Positions 6,149 to 15,439 of a DNA stretch of 21,956 nucleotides are shown piece by piece. The DNA lies in the IMG/VR virus record IMGVR_UViG_3300032093_000948, positions 1 through 21,956 of that record; one strand, written 5' to 3'. The DNA comes from a virus. The notes under the pieces were generated by a model. It had not been told where the DNA came from. It did no database searches and saw only the letters and a list, made by a program, of their open reading frames with translations. The position numbers were made by a program, and so were the translations under genes. How positions within the stretch are numbered: the first letter of the stretch is position 1; each line of letters opens with the position of its first letter.

Positions 6149-9100
6149 ATGGCTGGTAATACAATTAATTTTGAATTAAAATTAAACTCTAATATAAAAC
6201 AAAAAACTCAAGAAGCTAGAGAGCTTAACAGAGAAGTTTCGGCTGCTGCACGTGCAGCACAAGTTGTTGATTATGGTCGTGCTCGCGGAAGTATGGGTGC
6301 TACCGGAGCTAGTGCTCGTGACTTTGCTAATCAAGCACAGGGACTAGGCGGACTAGTTCAACTATATGCTACTTATGCAGCTAATGTGTTTGCACTAGGT
6401 GCAGCATTTCGTGCGCTTAGCGATGCTATGAATATTAATAACATGATTGAGGGTTTAAATCAATTAGGTGCACAAGGTGGTAATGCCCTAGGTAGTCTAG
6501 CTAAACAATTTGTAGCTACTTCAGGTGGTGCACTTAGCATGCGTGAAGGCATTGAAGCAGTATCTAAAGCTAGTAGCGCGGGCCTAAGTAATAAACAAAT
6601 ATTAGAAGTTAGTGCATCAGCTACAAAAGCTTCACAAGTTCTTGGTTTAGCACTTCCTGATGCTGTTAATCGTTTAACACGTGGTATTGTTAAGCTAGAG
6701 CCTGAACTATTAGACGAATTAGGTTTATTTACAAAAATTGGTCCTGCTGTAGAAGAGTATGCTCGTAAACTAGGCCGCACTGAAAGTTCGCTTAGTGATT
6801 TTGAGCGCCGTCAAGCTTTTGCAATAGCTGTACTAAAAGAAGCCCAAGATAAATTTGGAAAAATAAATATACCTACTAACCCATACGATAAATTGTTAGC
6901 CACACTAAAAGATATTAGTGTAGTTGGTTTACAACTAATTAATACTGTACTAGGGCCGCTAGTAAAATTTTTAAGTGAAAGCCCAACAGCACTAGTAGTT
7001 CTTCTAGGGCTACTAGGAAAAAACTTACTAGGTAGAGTTGTACCTATTATTGGACAGTATAACAAAGCACTAGAAACTAGTGCAAATAAAGCTGTAGAAA
7101 ATTATACTAAAATTTCTGATATTGCTAACGCTAATGAAAAGAAACGAATAGCTGGAATTGCTAGTAGAGCAGTTTTTGAAAAAGAAAAAATAGAAGATAT
7201 TAAAAATAAAGAATTAGAGGCACTGGAAAACGTTTCTAGAAAACGATTAGATCGTCGCACTAGAGAAATCCTAGACAGATCAAAAACTGAAGGTATTGCA
7301 GCTGTAACTGCTAAAGATATTGCTTACTTAGAAAGTAAAAAACCTGCAATATACGGAGATGTTGCTAAAAAACTAGTACAATTAAAAGGTTTAAATCAAG
7401 AAATTTTAGATATAGAAAAAAAGTCTGTTGAGCTACAACAAAAGAAACCAGGACTACTTACTGCAGCTGGTGTAGCTACTGCACGTGCTGAAACAGCTAG
7501 ACGTACTGCTGAGGGTAGACTAACTGTACAAGAAGTCAGTAAAACTGCACAAGAAGTAGGACTAGGTGCAGCAACTAAAAAAGCTATAACTGATATTAGT
7601 GACAAACGTCTTGGCGTAGTTGCTGGTACATTAACTGCAATAGGTTCAGCCGGTGTAATTGCTGCAGAAGGAGTTAGCAGACTAGGAGCAGTATTTAGTA
7701 GATTTTTAGGTTGGATTGGTTTACTAGTTAGCGCATATCAGTTATTAGATATGGCACTTAGTACTAATGATAAAGAAGTTGCTGCCCTTAATGAAAGTTT
7801 AACTAATTTAGAAGAAACTACTAAAACTGCTGCAGCTACTGCTAAATTATTTAAAAATGAATTAAGTGTTCAGAGTATTGTAGCTAAAGCAAATGCATTA
7901 GATGGTTTAAGTACTAGTATAAGTAAAGTAGTTAAAGATTTAGAAGCAGCAGATGATGCTGCTAGTCTTTGGAATAAAACTATTGATAGTATTCTTGTAA
8001 TAGCTGGTCAAGACTTAAAAACTAAATTTGTTCAAAAGTTTGCCCCCGCTATTGCAGAAAGTTTAGGAACAATTTCGGATCCAGAACTTAAGGAAAGAGC
8101 AGAAAAAGGCTTTAAAGAATTACTTAATATAGACCCTAAAGCTGTACTTAATGTTAAAGTTGTTGCAGAAGCACTAAGAGAGTTAGCCCCTAAAGATTTA
8201 CGAAAATCTGCTAAGGATATTGAACTTGCAATAGGAGCTATAAACGAAGCTAGTAAAAAAGCAGCACAACCACTACAAACATTAAAAGAAGAATTACAAA
8301 CACTGGATAAAAGTTTCCAAGAATTAACAAATACTTTTATAGCTCAGGATCCGTTCACACGCTATGCATTAAATTTAAACAAAGTTGCTAATACAATGCT
8401 TAATGCATTTGAAAATGCTACTAATCAAGCAGCACTACTTAGTGATATAGCTAAAGATCCATCAATATTACGCTCATTACCTGTGGCAACACAAGAAGCA
8501 GCTAAACAAACTCTTAAACAACTACAAGAATTACAAGACGCTATTAAAACTGGTGAAGATCTCCAGCGAACTGGTCGCTTAGCCAGACTAAGTGCACCAA
8601 AATCAGATTTTATAACAGGCCAAGAGTTAGAAGCAGAATATCAAGGTTCAAAAATTATTCAAGCTGCTAAAGAACAAATGCGTGAAGTTAGAGAAGCATT
8701 TAAGCAAGCTTTAATTATAGCAGCTAATCAGTCTGTAAAAGTTATTGAAGATGGAGTAACTGCTAATGCTAAACGCCTAACCGTAGACTTGCAAAAAAGT
8801 ATACTTAATTATCTACCAAAAACATCAGAAATAGTAAATATTTTAGCTGATTTAGAAAAGCAGGGAATTAATATTCGTAAAGAAGAACTTGTTCGTTTAC
8901 GAGAACTTGCAATAAGCACTGACAAATTACGTATTACTAATCAATTACTATTACTAGAGGAAGAAGAAACAAAGCTAGCTCCAGGATATATGGAAACAGA
9001 TGTACAAAATAGACTTGCAAATATACAAAGAAGTAAAGTAGATTTACGACAACAATTACAAGCTTATACAGATCCTGAAGGTTTAGTATCACAGTCTCAA

Positions 9101-10714
9101 GATAGAGTAAGTCAAGGTGCCCAAAATATTCTAGGAAACACAGCAGAGTTTAGAACAGCTTTAGCTAGATTAAATAATGAAACTATTTTAGTAGAATTAA
9201 AAAGAGTAGTTGATATAAGTCAAGTACAGTTTGATAAGCAAGTAGAAGATGCAGGACGACAGGTTGAAAATTATAGAGTTCAAACCGAGGATTATTTAGA
9301 TATTTTAAAAGCTTCAGGTGCTACGCCACAAGCGATTGAAGATGAAAGAGCTAGACGTCAAGCACAACAAAAACAGCTAGAAAGAAGGCAAACAGAACTA
9401 GGATTTGAGCGTGAAATTGCTAAATTTACAGAAGTTCGTAACTTTGCACAACAACAAAGTGTAGGCCTTAAAGATAAAGAGCTAGAAATATATACCAATA
9501 TTATTGATAATGCTAATAAAGAAATAGAAAGACAGCGACAATTACAAAAAGAAAGATTAGCAAATCTTGCTGCAACAGACGGTATTGCTGATAGAGAGGC
9601 TCGTAGGGCTAATGAAATCAGTAAAGAATTACGAGCCCTAGATCGTGTACAAGAAATAGAAACCCAACGCGCTCAAAAAATTCAACAATCTTATGATACA
9701 GATATTCAACGAACTCAACAAGCCTTACAAGATCTAGATGTACGTAAAGACTTATTAAAGCTAACTGATCAAGAATACATAAATGAAAAAAATGTACTTG
9801 ATCTTAGACTGCTTAAATTTGAAGCAGAGAAAAAAGTTTTTGAACTACAAACTACCGCAGCAGATAAACAGCGCGATTTACAAAGACAAATTGCTAGTCT
9901 AGGCGGGGGAGATGCAGAACGTCGCCAACAGCTTGAACAAGATCAAAAAACATATGAAGCTTACTATGCAGCACTAATCAAAGGCGAACTTGAGGTTTAT
10001 AATGCTCGCCTAAAAAATGCACAAGCACAGCAACAACTAAGTGAGCGTCAAAAAGCCTACGACAAAATATTTGAAAATAGTTTTAATAGCTTAGCAGATG
10101 CTATGGTTAATTGGGCGGAAACTGGTAAGTGGGCAGGTAAAGACTTATTTAAAAGCTTAACTGCTGAACTACTAAAGTTTGAGCTTAGAGCGCAAACTTC
10201 ACAACTATATAGTGCAGCTATTAGACCTGGACTTCTTAGCCTATTTAAACCTAGTTTTAATAATCAACCAGGAGTTCCTACAACTACACCTGATTTTGAA
10301 GGGGCAGGATTTTTTCTTAATCAAGCTAAAGGCGGAGCTTTTGATTTGGGTATTAAAACGTATGCCAAAGGCGGCATGTTTACTAACTCAATAGTAAATC
10401 AACCTACACTATTTAAATTTGCACGTGGTACAGGCCTAATGGGCGAAGCCGGGCCAGAGGCCATAATGCCCCTAAAGCGCGATAGCCAGGGTAATCTAGG
10501 TGTTCGTAGTACTGGACAAAAAACAGAAGTAGTTATTAATAACTACAGTGGTGAACGTGCTGAAGCTAAAGAAACTGTAGATAGCCGTGGTAATCGTAAA
10601 GTAGAAGTTGTTATTGGTGAAGCGGCTGCACTAGACCTTTCTACTGCGGGTAGTTCGTCTCAAAAAAGTCTGAGAAGTACTTTTGGACTAGCACCTCAAT
10701 TAATTAGGAGATAA
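6149..10714 (+). CDS. Tape measure protein (lambda gpH-like C-terminus)
   Basis: A 1521-residue protein whose length would set tail length and which is later threaded to the host envelope. The N-terminal region is helical and basic. Hydrophobic, possibly membrane-active segments lie at about 66-95, 279-302 and 488-537 ('GWIGLLVSAYQLLDMAL'). Residues about 550-1340 are charged, Gln/Glu/Lys-rich and largely coiled-coil. The C-terminus carries the lambda tape-measure motif ('YAKGGMFTN', 'PTLFKFARGTGLMGEAGPEAIMPLKR', about 1404-1445), which is nearly diagnostic. The start has GGAG at 6140-6143 and follows its own promoter. The final Arg-Arg codons (AGG AGA) double as the ribosome-binding site of the next gene. 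By the usual rule of about 1.5 angstroms per residue, it predicts a tail of roughly 200 nm or more (inference). Confidence 0.95.
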   Translation: MAGNTINFELKLNSNIKQKTQEARELNREVSAAARAAQVVDYGRARGSMGATGASARDFANQAQGLGGLVQLYATYAANVFALGAAFRALSDAMNINNMIEGLNQLGAQGGNALGSLAKQFVATSGGALSMREGIEAVSKASSAGLSNKQILEVSASATKASQVLGLALPDAVNRLTRGIVKLEPELLDELGLFTKIGPAVEEYARKLGRTESSLSDFERRQAFAIAVLKEAQDKFGKINIPTNPYDKLLATLKDISVVGLQLINTVLGPLVKFLSESPTALVVLLGLLGKNLLGRVVPIIGQYNKALETSANKAVENYTKISDIANANEKKRIAGIASRAVFEKEKIEDIKNKELEALENVSRKRLDRRTREILDRSKTEGIAAVTAKDIAYLESKKPAIYGDVAKKLVQLKGLNQEILDIEKKSVELQQKKPGLLTAAGVATARAETARRTAEGRLTVQEVSKTAQEVGLGAATKKAITDISDKRLGVVAGTLTAIGSAGVIAAEGVSRLGAVFSRFLGWIGLLVSAYQLLDMALSTNDKEVAALNESLTNLEETTKTAAATAKLFKNELSVQSIVAKANALDGLSTSISKVVKDLEAADDAASLWNKTIDSILVIAGQDLKTKFVQKFAPAIAESLGTISDPELKERAEKGFKELLNIDPKAVLNVKVVAEALRELAPKDLRKSAKDIELAIGAINEASKKAAQPLQTLKEELQTLDKSFQELTNTFIAQDPFTRYALNLNKVANTMLNAFENATNQAALLSDIAKDPSILRSLPVATQEAAKQTLKQLQELQDAIKTGEDLQRTGRLARLSAPKSDFITGQELEAEYQGSKIIQAAKEQMREVREAFKQALIIAANQSVKVIEDGVTANAKRLTVDLQKSILNYLPKTSEIVNILADLEKQGINIRKEELVRLRELAISTDKLRITNQLLLLEEEETKLAPGYMETDVQNRLANIQRSKVDLRQQLQAYTDPEGLVSQSQDRVSQGAQNILGNTAEFRTALARLNNETILVELKRVVDISQVQFDKQVEDAGRQVENYRVQTEDYLDILKASGATPQAIEDERARRQAQQKQLERRQTELGFEREIAKFTEVRNFAQQQSVGLKDKELEIYTNIIDNANKEIERQRQLQKERLANLAATDGIADREARRANEISKELRALDRVQEIETQRAQKIQQSYDTDIQRTQQALQDLDVRKDLLKLTDQEYINEKNVLDLRLLKFEAEKKVFELQTTAADKQRDLQRQIASLGGGDAERRQQLEQDQKTYEAYYAALIKGELEVYNARLKNAQAQQQLSERQKAYDKIFENSFNSLADAMVNWAETGKWAGKDLFKSLTAELLKFELRAQTSQLYSAAIRPGLLSLFKPSFNNQPGVPTTTPDFEGAGFFLNQAKGGAFDLGIKTYAKGGMFTNSIVNQPTLFKFARGTGLMGEAGPEAIMPLKRDSQGNLGVRSTGQKTEVVINNYSGERAEAKETVDSRGNRKVEVVIGEAAALDLSTAGSSSQKSLRSTFGLAPQLIRR

Positions 10715-10717
10715 TTT

Positions 10718-11083
10718 ATGGCCTATACATATGTATGGCCAGTATCCCTACCACAGTCTCCGCAAAAAAACTTTACGGAGACTGGGGGTGCATTAATAAT
10801 TCGCACTCCAATGGATAGTGGGCCGGCTAAACAACGTAGACGTGGTAAACTTCCATCAAAAATGACACTATCATTTATAATGACTAGTGCACAGGTTACT
10901 ACGCTTGAAAATTTTGTTACTAATGATATACGTGGTACAGCTAGATTTGGTTTTACACATCCACGTACTGGTCAAGTAATAGAAGCTCGTATGATTCCAC
11001 AAGGAGATGGTGAGCTTTATACAGCAAGCTATATAGCTCCAGGATACTATAATATTAGTACTACCTTTGAAATATTACCATGA
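10718..11083 (+). CDS. Minor tail protein, gpM-like (distal tail/tip hub)
   Basis: A 121-residue protein directly after the tape measure, the place of lambda gpM (about 109 residues). The pattern fits a small beta protein of the tip: an N-terminal 'YVWPVSLPQSPQ', the 'IRTPMDSGPAKQRRRGKLPSKMTLSFIMTSAQVTTLENFV' block in which strands lead into a helix, then 'RFGFTHPRTGQVIEARM' and a final strand. Its likely role is the first ring of the tip complex under the tube. The ribosome-binding site AGGAG (10706-10710) lies inside the tape measure end, and the stop overlaps the next start by ATGA. The family assignment comes from gene order and pattern rather than a diagnostic motif. Confidence 0.6.
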   Translation: MAYTYVWPVSLPQSPQKNFTETGGALIIRTPMDSGPAKQRRRGKLPSKMTLSFIMTSAQVTTLENFVTNDIRGTARFGFTHPRTGQVIEARMIPQGDGELYTASYIAPGYYNISTTFEILP

Positions 11084-11601
11084 GTAGATTAAGCGCACTA
11101 AGTCCAACAGCTTTACAGGCTATGTTTGGACAAGAAACAGATAAAGAATTAATATTACTATTAACTATATATGATCCTAGTAATCCTACACAAGTAGTTT
11201 TAAGACTATGCGACGGATTTACTCAGCGTATAAGTGAAACTGCTGATGAAGTTACATATGGAGTAATTAGTAGATCTAATAGTTACATATTCCTACCTAT
11301 GGAAGTAACAATGCCAGATGAATCAGATACTAATGCTCCAAAATGCTCAATAACTTTGTACGATGTTACTAGATATGTAATGCCTGTAGCAAGAAGTATT
11401 GATGGCCAACCAAAAGTTAAATTAGAGTTAATAGTCTCATCTACCCCTGACATAGTAGAAGCAAGTTTTAGTAGTTTTTATATTACTAATTTTTCTTATA
11501 CAGCAGATAGAGTTAATATTGAAATGTCAATGGTTGGATATGAACGGGAACCTTTTCCGCAGTATTCTTTTACACCAGCATATTTTCCAGGACTATTCTA
11601 A
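11080..11601 (+). CDS. Minor tail protein, DUF1833-like (gpL position)
   Basis: A 173-residue beta-rich protein between the M-like and the tip endopeptidase genes, the slot of lambda gpL. The sequence pattern resembles DUF1833 tail proteins: 'LSALSPTALQAMFGQETDKELILLLTIYD', then 'RLCDGF', a Tyr-rich 'YIFLPMEVTMPDESDTNAPKCSITLYDVTR' block, and a repeat-like second half. It has only two Cys residues, so unlike lambda gpL it cannot carry the C-terminal iron-sulfur cluster. It probably forms part of the tip hub; no enzymatic role is seen. It overlaps the genes on both sides (ATGA before, TAATG after). Confidence 0.65.
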   Translation: MSRLSALSPTALQAMFGQETDKELILLLTIYDPSNPTQVVLRLCDGFTQRISETADEVTYGVISRSNSYIFLPMEVTMPDESDTNAPKCSITLYDVTRYVMPVARSIDGQPKVKLELIVSSTPDIVEASFSSFYITNFSYTADRVNIEMSMVGYEREPFPQYSFTPAYFPGLF

Positions 11602-14600
11602 TGTGGTCAAATAAATATATAGGTATACCATTTAAAACTAAAGGGCGTGACTATACCGGCGTCGATTGTTGGGGACTAGTACGTCTTGTGTATATGGAAC
11701 AGTATGGTATTGAACTACCTAGTTTTGCCGATGAATATGTTCACCAAGATTCTAAAAGAATTGAAGAATTAATTAGTCAATATAAAGAAGGCTGGCAAAA
11801 GCTTGACGTTCCAGAGCCCGGATGTATAGCTTTATTTAGAAGCCTAAGCACGGCTACACACGTTGCAGTAATGATATCGTCCACAGAATTTATACATTCT
11901 CGTAGTGGATATGATGTTGCTATGGGAAGTATACAAGGTACAAGATGGGCTAGTAGATTAATTGGATTCTTTAAATATGTAGAGGCTACTAAAGCTAAAC
12001 TTGAAGAGTTACCCCTAGCCCTAGAAACAAAAACAATTGTTTTTGAAATTAAAAATAATAATACACCATTAATTGAAGTTGTTAATAAACTAACAGAAAA
12101 AACAGGGTTAAAACCCAGTAGTTTTATTATTTTATTAAATGATACTATAATTGCTGAAGAATTATGGGAAAAAGTAACTGTACAACATGCAGATGTTGTT
12201 GCATATCGTCAAGTACCTGGTGACGAAGACCTTGGTAGATTAGTATTAGTACTTGCAGTAGTAATTTTTGCAGCAGAATATGCTGCAGTACAGGGTTTTT
12301 CAGCAGCTGGAAAAGCTGCTTTTCAAGTTGCAGCAGCTACCGCAGCAAGTTTTGCAGCAAATGCTATATTTCCCGTTAGACCTCCACCAGAACCAAAAGA
12401 TCCTCTCAGCAGTGAGAGTCAATCAATGGTCCAAGGAGGCGCTAATAGTCCAAATCCATATGGAGCTATACCCGTAGTACTTGGAAAAGTGCGAATGACT
12501 CCGCCACTTGCTGCTCAAAATTATATTACTTATCCAGAAGAGCGCATTTCCTACTTAACAACAGCATTAGCCTGGGGATTTGGCCCACTTAGTTTTAGTA
12601 ATTTTAAAATAGGTGAAACAGATATAGCAGACTATTTAATAAAAGATAGTATAACACTTAATGGATATACTGATTCAGCAGCAGATATTCTTAAATTTAA
12701 TCAGCTATACTCTAGAGATGTAGACCAGCCTCAATGGAATCCAGTTACTATGGTTTGTGATGGCAGTCCTGGATTTCAAACTACTACACAAGAAACAACA
12801 ACTTCTGATGGTGAATATGGCACATATGTTATTAATGTTACTGTTCCTACTAATACGCCAATAGCCTCACCCGGTATTTATTATAATCCTCCAGGTTCCA
12901 CTAGTACTGCTATAGATGTTTCACTAGCTTTTCATATGCCACAAGGTATGCGTAAAGTTATTGTTAAAGGTAGTGGAGCAGGAAACTCTGAGGAGGCTCT
13001 TGTACGCATACAAACTCAGTATAAGTTTAATAACGGCCCATGGCAAGACTGGGAAACTTTTGATATTACAGGTATAAAAAAAGATGCTTATACTATTGTT
13101 AGAACTAAAACTTTTAGTACAGAAGGTTTAATACAAGTACAAGCTCGTAGATTAACAGGTGATAATACAGAGGATGACCCTACATATAGATATTATCATG
13201 ATGTAGTATTATTAAATGTTACTTATACAAGTAATAGAAATCCTATAAAAATTCCACCTAATACTTACCTAGCAAGAAGTGTTTATATAGTAGAAGCATC
13301 AAACCAACTAAACGGACAATTAGAAGGTATAAATGCAATTGTGCAAAGTAAATGTAGACCTATTAGTGCTACTCCTGGCTCAGACTATACCTTAACTACA
13401 AGTAATCCTGCAGCACTATTTTTTCATGTACTTACGCACCCAGCAAATCCTCAGCGAATACTAGACAGTGAAATTAGTGAAAAAATTAATATACAACAAT
13501 TACAGTATTGGTATACATATTGTGATACTTCTAGATCAATTTCTTTTTTTGACTATAATATAAATAGTACTATTGAAAGATACTATAAGTATGAGTATAA
13601 TGGAGTAATTGCTGAGCAAAGAAGTATACTAGAAGTATTACGAGATATTTGTGCTGCTGGCAGAGCAAGTCCTGCAATGATAGATGGTAAATGGACAGTT
13701 GTAATAGATGAACCTAAATCAACAATTGTTCAACATTTTAGTCCTCACAATAGCTGGGGGTTTGAGGGAACTAGAGCCCTGCCTAAAGAACCAGATGGAT
13801 TAAAAATAACTTTTTATGATGAAGAACAAAACTATCAACAAGTAGAAACAATAGTATATAATCTAGGAAAAAACATTAATAATGCACAACTATTTGAAAC
13901 TATTAGTCTACCCGGTGTAACTAATAGAGGCTTAGTAGTTGATCATGGTAAGTGGCATTTTGCTCAGCTAAAACTACGTAGAGAATTATATACTTTAAAT
14001 GCAGATATAGAATACTTAGCATGTAATCGAGGAGATCGTGTAAAGGTAACACACGATGTTCCTGCTTGGGGCCTAGGTAGTGGCAGAATAAAAGAAGTAT
14101 ATGTTGATACTAGTAATAATATAAATATTATTGAACTAGACGAAACTGTTCCCCTAAGTAATACAAGTCAATATACTATTCGTATAAGATCAAAAACAGG
14201 ACAAAGTACTACAAGTCAGGCCGGTACTCAATTTACTTTTTCAGGGTATACTAGAACAGGTAATACAATATCAATTACGTTAGGAAACACATATGGTACT
14301 GTGCCTTTTGATGAATATAATCCAATAACTATTGAAAGTACAGATACTGGTATTAATGTTACAAATAAAATAGTAAGTATTAATAGACAAACAAAAACAA
14401 TTAGTTATACAGTTACAACTACTGGTACTAATGGTTTTAATGCAGCAACAGGAACTATAAAATTAACACAATCTGACTATAAGTATTTAATACTACAATC
14501 ACCTGTTACTATAGCTAGCAATTTAATTAATACTGGTGATTTATTTATGTTTGGGCAATTAAATCAAGAAAGCCAAGATTTAATTGTTTTAAGTATTGAA

Positions 14601-15431
14601 CCTACAGCAAATAAAACTGCAAGACTTTCATTAGTAGACTATGGTGTTACCAGTAGTTATAATATATTTGAAGGTTATAAGAATTTTACTGATCCTATAG
14701 TCTTTCAAACTAATATAACTCTTCCACCAGAAAAATTACGTGATACGTTTACTAACTTACAAGTTCCTCTTGTAACTAGTATATATAGTGATGATAGAGC
14801 TGTAGAAATAGTATCGCCAGGCGTATATAAGTATAACATAAAAATTAGTTATGCAACACAAACTAATTTACCTACTAATACAAAATATATTCAATGTGAA
14901 TATGCATATGGTATAGATACATCTATTAATAACACTAAGATAATAACTTCTGAATATCTTACTAATACTTTAACCATTACTGATGTAATAGCTGGCGAAC
15001 AGTATAAATATAGACTACGATATGTAACTACGGATAATATAGTAGGACCTTGGACACAATGGGCCAATCATACAGTACAAGGTATTACTACTAATAAAGA
15101 AAGTGTTGCATCTGTAGCAATAGTTAGAATTGGTAAATATCTAAGAATTGCTCCAACTTTAACAATTATACCTAGTAATTTTAAATATTTTAGAATTAAA
15201 ATATTTAAAGATAGTGGTACAGGAGATTTTTGGACTAATACGGATGCAAGTATTAAAACTGTAACAACTGCTGCTAGTTATATTGATTATAACATATTAG
15301 AATTTGCTTCGCCCAGAATTAGTGAGGCTGGTATTAAATATAGAATCGCTTGTAGATTAGTAGATACAGCGGGTAATGAAAGTAGTATAAGTGCGTTAAA
15401 TAGTATAACACTAACTACAATAAATCCATAG
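11601..15431 (+). CDS. Tail tip protein: NlpC/P60 endopeptidase + gpI-like + gpJ-like fusion
   Basis: A 1276-residue protein joining three lambda tip functions. Residues 1-128 are an NlpC/P60 cysteine peptidase (lambda gpK type): 'DYTGVDCWGLVRL' with the catalytic Cys23, 'HVAVMI' with His87, and a second His (His99, 'FIHSRSG') in the third position; this would cut peptidoglycan. Residues about 142-206 look like a beta-grasp domain, followed by 'DLGRLVLVLAVVIFAAEYAA' and an Ala-rich hydrophobic stretch (210-257), as in gpI-type proteins. From about 258 the gpJ core follows: 'NPYGAIPVVLGKV', 'YLARSVYIVEA', 'SILEVLRDICAAGRAS', 'GDRVKVTHDVPAWGLGSGRI' (about 812-834). A beta insertion lies at about 870-960, and residues 1046-1276 are fibronectin-III-like. 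It overlaps the upstream stop (TAATG). It is intact, with no frameshift. Confidence 0.85.
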   Translation: MWSNKYIGIPFKTKGRDYTGVDCWGLVRLVYMEQYGIELPSFADEYVHQDSKRIEELISQYKEGWQKLDVPEPGCIALFRSLSTATHVAVMISSTEFIHSRSGYDVAMGSIQGTRWASRLIGFFKYVEATKAKLEELPLALETKTIVFEIKNNNTPLIEVVNKLTEKTGLKPSSFIILLNDTIIAEELWEKVTVQHADVVAYRQVPGDEDLGRLVLVLAVVIFAAEYAAVQGFSAAGKAAFQVAAATAASFAANAIFPVRPPPEPKDPLSSESQSMVQGGANSPNPYGAIPVVLGKVRMTPPLAAQNYITYPEERISYLTTALAWGFGPLSFSNFKIGETDIADYLIKDSITLNGYTDSAADILKFNQLYSRDVDQPQWNPVTMVCDGSPGFQTTTQETTTSDGEYGTYVINVTVPTNTPIASPGIYYNPPGSTSTAIDVSLAFHMPQGMRKVIVKGSGAGNSEEALVRIQTQYKFNNGPWQDWETFDITGIKKDAYTIVRTKTFSTEGLIQVQARRLTGDNTEDDPTYRYYHDVVLLNVTYTSNRNPIKIPPNTYLARSVYIVEASNQLNGQLEGINAIVQSKCRPISATPGSDYTLTTSNPAALFFHVLTHPANPQRILDSEISEKINIQQLQYWYTYCDTSRSISFFDYNINSTIERYYKYEYNGVIAEQRSILEVLRDICAAGRASPAMIDGKWTVVIDEPKSTIVQHFSPHNSWGFEGTRALPKEPDGLKITFYDEEQNYQQVETIVYNLGKNINNAQLFETISLPGVTNRGLVVDHGKWHFAQLKLRRELYTLNADIEYLACNRGDRVKVTHDVPAWGLGSGRIKEVYVDTSNNINIIELDETVPLSNTSQYTIRIRSKTGQSTTSQAGTQFTFSGYTRTGNTISITLGNTYGTVPFDEYNPITIESTDTGINVTNKIVSINRQTKTISYTVTTTGTNGFNAATGTIKLTQSDYKYLILQSPVTIASNLINTGDLFMFGQLNQESQDLIVLSIEPTANKTARLSLVDYGVTSSYNIFEGYKNFTDPIVFQTNITLPPEKLRDTFTNLQVPLVTSIYSDDRAVEIVSPGVYKYNIKISYATQTNLPTNTKYIQCEYAYGIDTSINNTKIITSEYLTNTLTITDVIAGEQYKYRLRYVTTDNIVGPWTQWANHTVQGITTNKESVASVAIVRIGKYLRIAPTLTIIPSNFKYFRIKIFKDSGTGDFWTNTDASIKTVTTAASYIDYNILEFASPRISEAGIKYRIACRLVDTAGNESSISALNSITLTTINP

Positions 15432-15439
15432 GAATATAA

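Noticed and set aside
6460-7605. Reverse-strand ORFs inside the tape measure gene
   Set aside because: Shadows of a long gene with few reverse-frame stops; no start signals or recognisable protein.
12268-12477. Forward ORF inside the tip protein, rich in Gln
   Set aside because: It is a shift of the Ala-rich GCA repeats in the hydrophobic stretch of the main frame.
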